Origin: Kitasatospora terrestris
Lineage (GTDB): Bacteria; Actinomycetota; Actinomycetes; Streptomycetales; Streptomycetaceae
DNA: 64,000 nt
Direction of reading: 5' to 3'
Assembly (NCBI RefSeq): GCF_039542905.1
Contig: NZ_BAABIS010000001.1
Location: 1,860,001-1,924,000 of the forward strand
The notes under the pieces were generated by a model. It had not been told where the DNA came from. It worked only from the letters and a program-made list of their open reading frames with translations, and searched no databases. Below are positions 7,497 to 16,417 of the stretch, in pieces. Within the stretch, counting starts at the first letter, position 1; each line of letters opens with the position of its first letter. The translations under genes were made by a program, and so were the position numbers.

Positions 7497-9527
7497 GTGA
7501 CCCACCCGACCGTCCCCGCCGTCCGGCCGCCGGAGAAGCCCGAGGGCCCGGGGGTGCTGCGCGAGGCGGGCAGCGCCCTGGAGTACCACGGCCATCTGGA
7601 GACGCTGCGGCTGGAGCCCTGGGGTTCGGACGCGATCCGGGTGCGCGCGGTGCGCGGCGGGCAGTTGCACGAGGGCCTGCCCGGCGCGCTGCTGGAGACC
7701 CCGCCGCCGGCCGGGGCCACCGTCAAGGTCGAGGGCGCGGTCGGCCGGGTCGTCAACGGCGCGATCACCGCCGAGGTCACCGACCGCGGCATCGTCCGCT
7801 TCCTGCGCGCCGACGGCAGCGAGCTGCTCTCCGAGCAGCCGGCGCACTTCTGGTGGCCCGGGGCCCGGCTCTACACCCCGACCGGCAACGGCTACCACCG
7901 CCTGGAGCAGCGCTTCCGCGCCTACGACGGCGAGCGCCTGTTCGGCCTCGGCCAGCACCAGCACGGCCTGTTCGACCAGAAGGGCGCCACCGTCGACCTG
8001 GTGCAGCGCAACGCCGAGGTGTCCGTCCCGGTGCTGCTCTCGAACCGCGGCTACCTGCTGCTGTGGAACAACCCGGCGATCGGCCGGGTCGAGCTGGCCG
8101 TCAACGGCACCCGCTGGGTGGCCGACAGCGCCCGGCAGTTCGACTACTGGATCACCGCCGGCGCACCCGCCGAGACGCTGTCCCGGTACGCCGACGCCAC
8201 CGGCCACTCCCCCGAACTCCCGGACTGGGCGTCCGGGTTCTGGCAGTGCAAGCTGCGCTACCGGACCCAGGACGAGCTGCTGGCGGTGGCCCGCGAGTAC
8301 CGCCGCCGGGGCCTGCCGCTGTCCGTCATCGTCAACGACTTCTTCCACTGGACCCACCTCGGCGAGTGGAAGCTCGACCCCGCCGAGTGGCCCGACCCGG
8401 CCGGCATGGTCCGCGAGCTGGACGGGATGGGGGTGCGGCTGATGGTCTCGGTCTGGCCCTCGGTCAGCCCGCTCAGCGAGAACCACCGGGAGATGGAGCG
8501 CCGCGGCCTGCTGATCGGCACCGAGTACGGCCCGCCGACCCACGCCGAGTGGCCGGACAAGGGCGTCGCCTCCACCGTCCAGGTCGCCTTCTACGACGCC
8601 ACCAACCCGGAGGCCCGGGAGTTCGTCTGGCAGAAGGTCCGCGACAACTACCTGTCGCACGGCATCAAGGTGTGGTGGCTGGACGCCTGCGAGCCGGAGA
8701 TCAACCCCGGCCACCAGGCCAACCTGCGCTACCACGCCGGGCCCGGCCTGGAGGTCGGCAACCTCTACCCCCGGGAGAACGCCCGCGCCTTCCACGAGGG
8801 CATGCTGGCCGCCGGCGAGAGCGAGGTGCTGACCCTCAACCGCTCCACCTGGGCCGGGGCGCAGCGCTACGGCGCCGCCCTGTGGTCGGGCGACATCGGC
8901 ACCGACTTCGCCACCCTGCGCGACCAGATCAAGGCGGGCCTCAACGTGATGCTCTCCGGCATCCCGTGGTGGACCACCGACATCGGCGGCTTCCACGGCG
9001 GCGACCCGGACGACCCGGCGTACCGCGAGGTGATGGTCCGCTGGTTCCAGTACGGGGCCTTCTGCCCGCTGTTCCGCCTGCACGGCTACCGCGAGCCGTG
9101 GACGGAGCTCGGGCCGGAGATGACCGGCGGCCCCAACGAGGTCTGGTCGTACGGCGAGCAGGCGTACGACATCCTCGCCTCCTACCTGCACCTGCGCGAG
9201 CGGCTGCGCCCCTACGTGCTGGCGCAGACCCGGCACGCCGCCGCGACCGGGGTGCCGCCGATGCGGCCGCTGTTCCTGGAGTTCCCCGAGGACCCGGCGA
9301 GCTGGGAGGTCGACGACGCCTTCCTGCTCGGCCCGGACCTGCTGGTCGCCCCGGTCACCGAGGCGGGTGCCCGCTCCCGCGCGGTGTACCTGCCGGCCGG
9401 CGCCGAGTGGCGCTGCGCGTGGACCGGCGCCGCCCACCCGGGCGGCACCACCGTGACCGTCGACGCGCCGCTGGAGCGGATCCCGCTGTTCCTCCGGGAC
9501 GGCGCCGACCTGCCCGTCCTGTCCTGA
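7497..9527 (+). CDS. Glycoside hydrolase family 31 (alpha-xylosidase / alpha-glucosidase type), 676 aa
   Basis: Retaining exo-acting alpha-glycosidase. An N-terminal beta domain (residues ~1-235) precedes the TIM barrel. The catalytic nucleophile is Asp396 in VWWLDACEP and the acid/base is Asp466 in LWSGDIGTD; NDFFHWTHLGEW (280-291) is a substrate-loop motif seen in the YicI-like alpha-xylosidase branch. There is no signal peptide, so it acts on imported oligosaccharides in the cytosol. GTG 7497 has GAGGAG 6 bp upstream. It follows the LacI regulator and precedes a small LuxR protein on the same strand. No sugar transporter is adjacent, so how the substrate enters is not shown here. Alpha-xylosidase is favoured over alpha-glucosidase, with moderate confidence. 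Confidence 0.9.
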   Translation: MTHPTVPAVRPPEKPEGPGVLREAGSALEYHGHLETLRLEPWGSDAIRVRAVRGGQLHEGLPGALLETPPPAGATVKVEGAVGRVVNGAITAEVTDRGIVRFLRADGSELLSEQPAHFWWPGARLYTPTGNGYHRLEQRFRAYDGERLFGLGQHQHGLFDQKGATVDLVQRNAEVSVPVLLSNRGYLLLWNNPAIGRVELAVNGTRWVADSARQFDYWITAGAPAETLSRYADATGHSPELPDWASGFWQCKLRYRTQDELLAVAREYRRRGLPLSVIVNDFFHWTHLGEWKLDPAEWPDPAGMVRELDGMGVRLMVSVWPSVSPLSENHREMERRGLLIGTEYGPPTHAEWPDKGVASTVQVAFYDATNPEAREFVWQKVRDNYLSHGIKVWWLDACEPEINPGHQANLRYHAGPGLEVGNLYPRENARAFHEGMLAAGESEVLTLNRSTWAGAQRYGAALWSGDIGTDFATLRDQIKAGLNVMLSGIPWWTTDIGGFHGGDPDDPAYREVMVRWFQYGAFCPLFRLHGYREPWTELGPEMTGGPNEVWSYGEQAYDILASYLHLRERLRPYVLAQTRHAAATGVPPMRPLFLEFPEDPASWEVDDAFLLGPDLLVAPVTEAGARSRAVYLPAGAEWRCAWTGAAHPGGTTVTVDAPLERIPLFLRDGADLPVLS

Positions 9528-9562
9528 CCGTTCAGCCCCGACCCCCACCGAGGAGGCTCCCC

Positions 9563-9826
9563 GTGCAGACCCCGACCCCCGCCCGGCCGCAGTCCCCCGC
9601 ACTGCCCGTGCCGCAGCCCCGGCGGCCCGCCGCCGGGCTGCTCGCGCCCGAGGAGCACCAGCTCCTGCTGCTGCTCACCGAGGGCCTCCCGCTGGACGCC
9701 ATCGCCCGCCGGCTCTCCACCTCCAGCCGGACGCTGCGCCGGCGGATCCGGGTGCTGTGCGACCGGATCGGCGTCCGCACCCCGCTGCAGGCGGCGGTCT
9801 GGGCGGCGCGGCGCGGGCTGATCTGA
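9563..9826 (+). CDS. Stand-alone LuxR-type helix-turn-helix protein, 87 aa
   Basis: The first ~28 residues are Pro/Ala-rich. The rest is one LuxR/GerE-type DNA-binding domain: LLAPEEHQLLLLLTEG, then PLDAIARRLSTSSRTLRRRI as the helix-turn-helix, then DRIGVRTPLQAAVWAARRG as the last helix. There is no receiver or ligand-binding domain. GTG 9563 has GAGGAGG 6 bp upstream, and it is 35 bp after the GH31 stop, so co-transcription with lacI and the glycosidase is likely. It may act as a dimerising helper of another regulator or bind DNA without a signal input. Confidence 0.78.
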   Translation: MQTPTPARPQSPALPVPQPRRPAAGLLAPEEHQLLLLLTEGLPLDAIARRLSTSSRTLRRRIRVLCDRIGVRTPLQAAVWAARRGLI

Positions 9827-9969
9827 CGCCGCACACCGACCTGCCGCCGGAGCGGCTGCCCGCGACCCGGCGCGGGCGCCCCGGCGCCGTTCTCCGTCGC
9901 GCTGACGGACCCGGTGCGCCCGCCGTCCACGGTGGACGCCGCCCACCACCGCTGCGCCGGCTCGCCCGG

Positions 9970-11193
9970 CTAACCGCCGACGCAGGCGCGGACCGCGTTG
10001 ATCAGCGTCCGGGAGCGGATGTCGCCGGTCACGCCCGGCATCATGCCGTTGGTGACGTAGCCGAAGCCGATGCCCAGCTCCGGGTCGGCGAAGCCGAGGG
10101 AGCCGCCGCGGCCGGGGTGGCCGAAGCTGGCCGGCGAGGCCATCGGGGCGGTCGGGCCGTGGCGGAAGAAGCCGTGGCCGAAGGTGGTGTTGACGATCAG
10201 GATGCGGTCGGGCCCGTGCACGGCGGGGCCCATCGCCTCCGCCAGGGTGTCCGCGCCGAACACGGCGGGCAGCCGCTCGCCCGGGGCGCCGCCGTGCCGG
10301 TCGGCGGCGCCGATCAGCGCCGCGTAGAACCGGGCGACCGAGCGCGCCGTGCCGATGCCGCCGGCGCCGGGCACCTCGACGGCCTGGACCGCCGGGTCGT
10401 TCAGGTCCACGCTGGTCCGCACCGCCGTGAAGGCCCGCGCGGTGAGCGACATCGGGTCCCGGTAGGCGTCGACCACCGACTGCTTCGGGCGGACCCTCAT
10501 GCCGTTCGGCCCGACCTTGGCCGCCTCCGGCGCGGGCAGGTCGACCAGCCGTCCGACCCGGGCGGCGGCGCCGGTCGGCAGCCCGATCCACAGGTCCAGG
10601 CCGAGCGGGCGGGCCAGCTCCTCGGCGAAGTACTGGCCGATCGACCGGCCCGAGGCCCGCCGGACGACCTCGCCGACCAGCCAGCCGAAGGTGAGCGGGT
10701 GGTAGCCGTGCGCGGTGCCGGGCTCCCACGCGGGGGCCTGGGCCGCGACGGCGGCCGCCGCGGGCTCCCAGGCGATCACGTCCTCGATCCGCAGCGGTAC
10801 GTCGAGCACCGGCAGGCCGGCCTGGTGCGAGAGCAGCCAGCGGACCGGGATCCGGTCCTTGCCGTGCACCCGGAACTCCGGCCAGTAGTCGCCCACCGGC
10901 GCGTCCAGGTCGGCCTTGCCCTGCTGGGCCAGGTGGAGCAGGGCGGCGGCGCTCAGGCCCTTGGTGACCGAGCGGAGCACCTGCGCGGTGTCGGCCGTCC
11001 AGGGGACGGCGGGCGCGGGCCGGGCGCCGACCTCCGGGCGGGCGTCGCCGCCCCACAGGTCGACCACCTTGCGGCCGTCGGCGTAGAGGGTGAAGGCGGC
11101 GCCGAGCTCGCCGTACTCGCGGAAGTTGCGTTCGAACGCCTCGCGGACCGGCTCGAACCCGCTCGCCGTCTCGCCCCAGATCTCCACCGTCAC
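9970..11193 (-). CDS. Serine hydrolase, class C beta-lactamase / EstB-like family, 407 aa
   Basis: A penicillin-binding-fold hydrolase. The nucleophile motif SxxK is seen as SVTKGL, the Tyr motif as GYHPL in the middle of the protein, and SFGHPGRGG corresponds to the third conserved block. EstB-type family members are carboxylesterases or D-aminopeptidases rather than true beta-lactamases. No secretion signal is visible, which argues for a cytosolic esterase. GTG 11193 is preceded by GGAGAGGA. It is divergent from the NUDIX gene (84 bp). Natural substrate unknown. Confidence 0.85.
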   Translation of the reverse strand: MTVEIWGETASGFEPVREAFERNFREYGELGAAFTLYADGRKVVDLWGGDARPEVGARPAPAVPWTADTAQVLRSVTKGLSAAALLHLAQQGKADLDAPVGDYWPEFRVHGKDRIPVRWLLSHQAGLPVLDVPLRIEDVIAWEPAAAAVAAQAPAWEPGTAHGYHPLTFGWLVGEVVRRASGRSIGQYFAEELARPLGLDLWIGLPTGAAARVGRLVDLPAPEAAKVGPNGMRVRPKQSVVDAYRDPMSLTARAFTAVRTSVDLNDPAVQAVEVPGAGGIGTARSVARFYAALIGAADRHGGAPGERLPAVFGADTLAEAMGPAVHGPDRILIVNTTFGHGFFRHGPTAPMASPASFGHPGRGGSLGFADPELGIGFGYVTNGMMPGVTGDIRSRTLINAVRACVGG

Positions 11194-11277
11194 CGCCGCC
11201 GTCCTCTCCGAACGCCCTGTCACCTGGAACGATAATCCGCCGCCCGGCCCGGGGCCGACTCGGTAGCGTGGTCGACC

Positions 11278-11790
11278 ATGACGAACCCTGCCGAGGAACT
11301 GCTGGACGTGGTCGACGCCGAGGACCGGGTGATCGGCACCACCACCCGCCCGGTGGCCTACCGGGACGGCCTGACCCACCGTTGCGTCTTCATCCTGGTC
11401 CGCGACCCGCGCGGCCGGATCTTCACCCACCGCCGTTCGGCCGAGAAGCTCTTCGCCCCGGGCGCGTACGACTGCTTCGTCGGCGGCGTGGTCGCCTCCG
11501 GGGAGACGTACCCGCAGGCCGCGGTCCGGGAGGCCGAGGAGGAGCTGGGCGTGTCCGGGATCGAGCCCCGGCCGCTGTTCAAGTTCCTCTACTCCGACGG
11601 CGACCGGATGAGCTGGTTCTGCGACGTGTACGAGGCGCTCTGGGACGGGCCGGTCTCGCCGCAGGTGGAGGAGGTGGACTGGCACGACTGGCTGACCGAG
11701 GACGAACTCGACCGGCGGATCGCCGAGTGGGAGTTCGTCCCGGACGGGCTGGAGGCGTACCGGCGCTACCGGGAGTTCCCGGCCTCCTGA
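11278..11790 (+). CDS. NUDIX hydrolase, 170 aa
   Basis: Contains a complete NUDIX box, GX5EX7REUXEEXGU, beginning GGVVASGET and ending REAEEELGV (residues ~64-86). It binds divalent metal and hydrolyses a nucleoside-diphosphate-linked substrate. The N-terminal half (LLDVVDAEDRVIG, THRCVFILVRD) is like the IPP-isomerase-related and YfcD-like branch. The substrate cannot be deduced. The last 25 bp overlap the 3' end of the convergent cytochrome b gene. Confidence 0.9.
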   Translation: MTNPAEELLDVVDAEDRVIGTTTRPVAYRDGLTHRCVFILVRDPRGRIFTHRRSAEKLFAPGAYDCFVGGVVASGETYPQAAVREAEEELGVSGIEPRPLFKFLYSDGDRMSWFCDVYEALWDGPVSPQVEEVDWHDWLTEDELDRRIAEWEFVPDGLEAYRRYREFPAS

Positions 11791-12440
11791 GCCGGGGCTG
11801 CTTGGTCCCAGTCGGGGTGCTCGCGGGTGGCCCACAGCGGGTCCACGCTGCCCGTGCGCATCCCGCGCCGGGCTTCCGGGTCGCGGACCGCGAGGTACAC
11901 GTGCCCGCCGACCGCGACCGCGACCGCCAGGGCCAGCCAGTCGTGGACGAAGGTCGAACCGGTCCGCCAGGCCAGCGGCGCCAGGTCGGTGAACCACATC
12001 AGCAGCCCGGTGCCGATCATCACCAGCACCGCGCCGGCCAGCCACGCCGCGTACAGCTTCTGGCCGGCGTTGAACTTCCCCGCCGGGCGGCGCGGCGAGC
12101 GGCGCAGCACGGCCCGCAGCCACTCCCGGTCGCCGGGCGTGAACCGGTTGAGCGCGGTCAGGTCGGCCCGCAGCGCCCGCGAGGCCAGGCCGAGCAGCAG
12201 CGGGACGGGCAGCAGCAGCCCGCACCACTCGTGCACCACCGCGACCGGGCGGCGGCGGCCGACCAGCTGCGAGACCGGCGGGTAGTACAGTGCCAGCGCG
12301 GTGGCCAGGCAGACCAGCATCAGGCCGGCGGTGGCCCGGTGCACCCAGCGCTCGGCCCGCGCGAAGCGGGCGATCCGGCCGTCAGCCGGTCGGGGCGTCG
12401 TCGCGTCCGTTGGACCGTCCGACCCAGGCGTCGACGTCAT
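11766..12440 (-). CDS. Cytochrome b/b6-domain membrane protein, partner of the molybdenum oxidoreductase, 224 aa
   Basis: A membrane haem protein of the YedZ/cytochrome b561-like class with four hydrophobic segments (about residues 37-53, 67-84, 128-150 and 163-181). Histidines in or next to them (ERWVHRAT, VVHEWCG, FVHDWLAL, GGHVYLA) are the expected haem ligands. Its start at 12440 lies inside the molybdopterin oxidoreductase gene, which ends at 12382 (59-bp overlap), so the two are co-translated. It would pass electrons between the quinone pool and the exported molybdoenzyme. Confidence 0.85.
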   Translation of the reverse strand: MTSTPGSDGPTDATTPRPADGRIARFARAERWVHRATAGLMLVCLATALALYYPPVSQLVGRRRPVAVVHEWCGLLLPVPLLLGLASRALRADLTALNRFTPGDREWLRAVLRRSPRRPAGKFNAGQKLYAAWLAGAVLVMIGTGLLMWFTDLAPLAWRTGSTFVHDWLALAVAVAVGGHVYLAVRDPEARRGMRTGSVDPLWATREHPDWDQAAPAQEAGNSR

Positions 12441-13083
12441 AGCCGTAGTTCTCCCAGTAGCCGGGCTGCACGGTCGAAGTGAGGGTGATGCCCGACAGCC
12501 ACTTCGCGGACTTGTAGAAGTACATCGGCGCGACGTACAGCCGCACCGGCCCGCCGTGCTGGTGGCCGATCGGGCCGTCCTGCATCCGCAGCGCGACCAG
12601 GACGTCGTCGCGGCGGGCCTGCTCCAGGGTGAGGCTCTCGCTGTAGCTGCCGTCGAAGCAGGTGAACCGCACCGCGGTGGCCTCCGGCCGGACCCCGGCC
12701 GCGTCCAGCAGCCGGGAGAGCCGCACCCCCTCGAACGGCACGGCGGGCACCCGCCAGCCGGTCACGCACTGCACGTCGTGGACGATCCGGGTCTGCTCCA
12801 TCGCCTGCAGCGCGGCGAAGCCGTGCGAGACGGGCCGCTCGACCAGGCCGTCCACGGTCAGCGCGTACTCCTCGGGGCGGCGCTCGGGGACGGAGTCGAC
12901 CACCGAGTAGTAGCGGAACCCGCCGCCGCCCGGCAGCAGGTCGGCCAGCCCGGTCGGGTCCCGGCTGGTCACCTGCTCCACGGCACGCTGCAGGTACGGC
13001 CCGGCGGCCACCCCGGCCGCACCGAGCCCCAGCATCCCCAGCACCACGCGCCGTCCGACCGGCGCCCCGGCTCTCTCGCTCAC
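12382..13083 (-). CDS. Tat-exported molybdopterin-dependent oxidoreductase (sulfite-oxidase / MsrP fold), 233 aa
   Basis: Catalytic subunit of a membrane-associated molybdoenzyme. The N-terminus has a twin-arginine signal (GRRVVLGMLGLGAAGVAAG, residues 10-28). The Mo-coordinating Cys is Cys106 in VHDVQCVTGW. GGPVRLYVAPMYFYKSAKW near the C-terminus is the conserved cofactor-binding block of the family. It is shorter than sulfite oxidases and closest in layout to MsrP (YedY) proteins, which reduce methionine sulfoxide outside the membrane with a cytochrome b partner; exactly such a partner follows. GTG 13083 is chosen since longer frames run into the TetR promoter. Substrate not proven. Confidence 0.87.
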   Translation of the reverse strand: MSERAGAPVGRRVVLGMLGLGAAGVAAGPYLQRAVEQVTSRDPTGLADLLPGGGGFRYYSVVDSVPERRPEEYALTVDGLVERPVSHGFAALQAMEQTRIVHDVQCVTGWRVPAVPFEGVRLSRLLDAAGVRPEATAVRFTCFDGSYSESLTLEQARRDDVLVALRMQDGPIGHQHGGPVRLYVAPMYFYKSAKWLSGITLTSTVQPGYWENYGYDVDAWVGRSNGRDDAPTG

Positions 13084-13199
13084 ACCTCTGATTCCAGCAG
13101 CCGACAGGTCCCCTGACCAGCCCCGGCGTCCGCGCGTCAGGATTCCGTAACCCGGGCCCGCCGCCCTCGCGGCCCGCCCCGGGGAACTAGGGTTGGGGC

Positions 13200-13985
13200 A
13201 TGGCTTCCCGTACGCCGTCGGCGGCGCCCAAGTCCGAGGAACAGCGCAGCGGTGCCGAACGGGCACCCCGGCGCCGGCTGAGCGTGGACGAGCGGCGCGA
13301 ACAGCTGATCGCCGTCGCGCTGGAGCTGTTCAGCGCCCACCCGCCGGACGAGGTGTCGATCGACGACATCGCGGCCGCCGCCGGAGCCTCCCGGCCGCTG
13401 GTGTACCACTACTTCCCCGGCAAGCAGGCGCTCTACGAGGAGTCGCTGCGCCGGGCCGGCCAGGAGCTGGCCGGCCGCTTCGAGGAGCCCGCCGACGGCC
13501 CGCTCTCCGAGCGGCTGTACCGGGTGATGGGCCGTTACCTCGAGTACGTGGAGAGCCACGCGGCCGGCTTCACCGCGCTGCTGCGCGGCGGCTCGGTGGT
13601 GTCCGGCCCGGGCGCGGACGCGGTGATCGACCAGGTCCGGCGGGCGGCCGGCGAGCAGATCCTGCTGCACCTGGCGGTGCCGGACCCGAGCCCGGCGCTG
13701 CGCCGGACCGTCCGGGCGTGGATCGCCAACGCGGAGATCTCCTCGCTGGACTGGCTGGGCGAGCGCGCCGTCCCGCGCGAGGAGCTGCAGCTGCAGCTGG
13801 TGCAGGAGCTGGTGGTCTCGCTCGCCGTCACCGCCGCCCGCGAGCCCGCGCTGGCCGCGCACCTCGCCGAGTACTGGGCCGCCGAGACCCCCGAGGGCCC
13901 GACCGGACGGCTGCTGCACGACTTCACCGCCCTGCTGGCCACCCCCGGCCTGGGCGACACCCTGCTCCGGCTGGCCACCGGCTGA
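13200..13985 (+). CDS. TetR-family transcriptional regulator, 261 aa
   Basis: Residues ~28-75 form the TetR helix-turn-helix (RREQLIAVALELFSAH, VSIDDIAAAAGASRPLVYHY, FPGKQALYEESL). The rest is the helical ligand domain, longer than average for the family, with an Ala/Glu-rich C-terminus. It is divergent from the molybdenum oxidoreductase gene (116 bp between starts), so that gene is one possible target. No clear palindrome was found in the spacer. The ligand is unknown. Confidence 0.9.
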   Translation: MASRTPSAAPKSEEQRSGAERAPRRRLSVDERREQLIAVALELFSAHPPDEVSIDDIAAAAGASRPLVYHYFPGKQALYEESLRRAGQELAGRFEEPADGPLSERLYRVMGRYLEYVESHAAGFTALLRGGSVVSGPGADAVIDQVRRAAGEQILLHLAVPDPSPALRRTVRAWIANAEISSLDWLGERAVPREELQLQLVQELVVSLAVTAAREPALAAHLAEYWAAETPEGPTGRLLHDFTALLATPGLGDTLLRLATG

Positions 13986-14092
13986 CCCGGGCTCCGACCA
14001 CCGGCCGGTGACCGCCAGGTGCCGGTCCGTCAGCACGTTCTGATAGAAAGTGGCTGGACAGTCCACACCGAGAGCGAGGGGGGCTCGGCGCC

Positions 14093-16396
14093 ATGACTCA
14101 GGACGGCTTCGCCGCTGCCGAACGGATCGCGGCCACGCTGGACGCGGTCGGGGCCGCACTGGTCGGCGAGCGGGCGACGCACTATTCCGCCGCCACCCTG
14201 GCCGGCTTCCGGCGCACCGCCCACCGCTCGGCCGACGCCCTGTTCGGGCTGCGGATCAGCCCCGGCGGCCCCGGCCTGCTGACCGTGCACGGCCTCGGCC
14301 AGGTCGTCGAGACGGGATCGCGGCGCGGCCGCCAGGCCGGCGCGGGCGCCGAGGCGGTCGCCGCGCTGCGCGGCAAGCTCGGCGCGGGCCCGGTGCTCGG
14401 CGCCGGCGACGGGGCGTCCGCCGCCGCGTTCCAGCTGCCGGTGGCACCCGAGCCGGCCGACGCCAAGCTCCGCCCCGCCTTCGCCCCGGCGCTCGCCGCG
14501 CTCGCCTCGCCGCGGGCCACCGCCGCCCCCGACGAACTGTCGACCGGCTCCGGCGTCGAGGCCCGGCTGGTCGTGCCCTCGGTGTTCCACCCGCTCTCGG
14601 TGCGCGGCGCGGGCACCGCGCTGGCTGCCCATCTCACCGAGGTGGCCGAGGAGTTGTTCGCCGGGGCCCGCCCCGCCCGGCGCGACTGGGCGCTGCTCGC
14701 CGCCGCCCTCGCCGACGAGTTCGCCGCCGCGGACGTGCAGTACGCGGGCCTGTCCGCGCTCACCGTGGACGGGCAGCGCTCGCGCGCCTCCCTGGTGGTG
14801 TCGCTGGCCCGCCACCCGCTGCCGGTGCAGGAGCTGGCGGTCGCGCTGTCGACCGAGCGGCCGCACGCCGAGGTGTGGACCGTCCTGCTGCCCGCCGGTC
14901 CGGCGGCGCTGCTGGTGGAGGCGCGCACCGCGCCGGTGCCGGCCACGCTCACGGCGGACGGCCAGCGCGGCTGGGTGGTCAGCTCGGTCGTGGAGGCGTT
15001 CCTCCCGCTGCCGGACGGCTCGACGGTGCTGACCGTGCAGCTGTCCACCCCGCAGGCCGAGCACTGGGAGCTGTACACGGAGGCCTTCGCCGAGCTGCTG
15101 CAGTCGGTCCAGCTCGGCTGGGACGGCGTGGTCACCGCCCCGCCCGCCGCGGTGCCGGCGGCCGCCCCCGCCACGCCCACCCCGCCGCCGAGCGCGCCCG
15201 CCGCGCCCGTCACCCCGCCGCCGGCCGCGCCGACCCCGGTGCCCGTCACCGCGGAGCCCGCCGTCCCGCAGACCGCACCGGCTCCCGTGCCCGTCACCGC
15301 GGAGCCCGTCGCCCCGCAGGCCGCGCCGCCCGCCGCACCGGTGGACGCCGCCCCACCCGCGCCGCGGCTCGCGTCCACCGACGCCACCCTGCCCGCGCAG
15401 GCGGCGGCGCCGCTGGAGGAGCAGGACCCGGCCCGGCGCGGCACTCCCGTCGCCATCCCGCCGGCCGACTTCGACCCCTTCGCCCCGCAGCCGCCCGCGG
15501 CCGCCACCGCCGCGGGCACGCCGGCGGCCGCACCCGCCGATCCGTTCGGCGCCCTCCCCCCGCAGGCGCCCGCGCCCGCCGCCGAGCAGGACCCGGCCCG
15601 GCGCGGCACCCCGGTCGCCATCCCGCCGCCGGACTTCGACCCCTTCGCCCCGCAGGCACCCGCGGCGACGACCGCCGCTCCGGCCGCTCCCGCGGAGCAG
15701 GACCCGGCCCGGCGCGGCACCCCGGTCGCCATCCCGCCGCCGGACTTCGACCCGTTCGCCCCGCAGCCGCCCGCGGCGGCGGCACCGGCGGACGAGCAGC
15801 CCCGGTCCAAGGGCACCCCGGTCAACATCCCGCCGCCGGACTTCGACCCCTTCGCCCCGCAGGCGCCGTCGACCGCCGCCGCGGCCCCGGCCGCCGGCAA
15901 GGGCACCCCGGTGGCGATCCCGCCGGCCGACTTCGACCCGTTCGCGGCGTCGGCCTCGCCGTCCACGCCCGCGCCGGCCGCCGCACCGGCACCGGTCGCC
16001 GCGGCCCCCGCGCCCGCCGCCGTCGCCGACCCGTTCGGCACCGTGGTCGGTCCGGCGGACCCGTTCGGCACCGTCACCACCCCGCAGCCGGCGGCTCCCG
16101 CACCGGTCGCCCCGCCGATGCCGACCACCCCGCCGACCGTGGGCACCCCGGCGGCCGGCCCCGGCAAGGGCACCCCGGTCAACATCCCGCCGCCGGACTT
16201 CGACCCGTTCGCCCCGCAGGCACCGGCCGCCGAGGCCCCGGCCGGGGACGAGGCGCCGAAGACCAGGGGCACCCCGGTCAACATCCCGCCGCCGGACTTC
16301 GACCCGTTCGCCAACCTCTCCGCCCCGCCCGCGGCCCCGGCCGCTCCGGCCCAGCCCGCCGCCCCGGAGCCCCCGGCCAACAGCCCCTTCGGCTGA
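14093..16396 (+). CDS. Uncharacterised protein with seven GTPVxIPPxDFDPF repeats in a Pro/Ala-rich tail, 767 aa
   Basis: I do not recognise a named family. Residues 1-~340 look globular: an Ala-rich start, LLTVHGLGQVVETGSRRGRQ, then alternating strands and helices ending STPQAEHWELYTEAFAELL, somewhat like the Mog1/PsbP-like (DUF1795, LpqN) fold. Residues ~345-767 are low complexity, rich in Pro and Ala. Within them the 17-residue unit GTPV(A/N)IPP(P/A)DFDPFAPQ occurs seven times, starting near residues 450, 505, 542, 574, 604, 693 and 726; extra DPFG motifs occur between. There is no signal peptide or membrane segment. Start ATG 14093 follows a purine-rich GAGCGAGGGGGG. The repeats look like linear docking or phosphorylation motifs for a partner protein. 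A 12-bp terminator follows. Confidence 0.8.
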   Translation: MTQDGFAAAERIAATLDAVGAALVGERATHYSAATLAGFRRTAHRSADALFGLRISPGGPGLLTVHGLGQVVETGSRRGRQAGAGAEAVAALRGKLGAGPVLGAGDGASAAAFQLPVAPEPADAKLRPAFAPALAALASPRATAAPDELSTGSGVEARLVVPSVFHPLSVRGAGTALAAHLTEVAEELFAGARPARRDWALLAAALADEFAAADVQYAGLSALTVDGQRSRASLVVSLARHPLPVQELAVALSTERPHAEVWTVLLPAGPAALLVEARTAPVPATLTADGQRGWVVSSVVEAFLPLPDGSTVLTVQLSTPQAEHWELYTEAFAELLQSVQLGWDGVVTAPPAAVPAAAPATPTPPPSAPAAPVTPPPAAPTPVPVTAEPAVPQTAPAPVPVTAEPVAPQAAPPAAPVDAAPPAPRLASTDATLPAQAAAPLEEQDPARRGTPVAIPPADFDPFAPQPPAAATAAGTPAAAPADPFGALPPQAPAPAAEQDPARRGTPVAIPPPDFDPFAPQAPAATTAAPAAPAEQDPARRGTPVAIPPPDFDPFAPQPPAAAAPADEQPRSKGTPVNIPPPDFDPFAPQAPSTAAAAPAAGKGTPVAIPPADFDPFAASASPSTPAPAAAPAPVAAAPAPAAVADPFGTVVGPADPFGTVTTPQPAAPAPVAPPMPTTPPTVGTPAAGPGKGTPVNIPPPDFDPFAPQAPAAEAPAGDEAPKTRGTPVNIPPPDFDPFANLSAPPAAPAAPAQPAAPEPPANSPFG

Positions 16397-16417
16397 CCCG
16401 GCCGCACAGCGAGCATC

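Noticed and set aside
6303..9602. A 1099-codon minus-strand open frame
   Set aside because: It lies opposite LacI and GH31, both with intact catalytic or binding motifs. Long antisense frames are expected in DNA this GC-rich.
15440..16318. DPF motifs as clathrin-adaptor-like signals
   Set aside because: DPF repeats occur in eukaryotic endocytic proteins, but no such machinery exists here; the similarity is best taken as chance or convergence.
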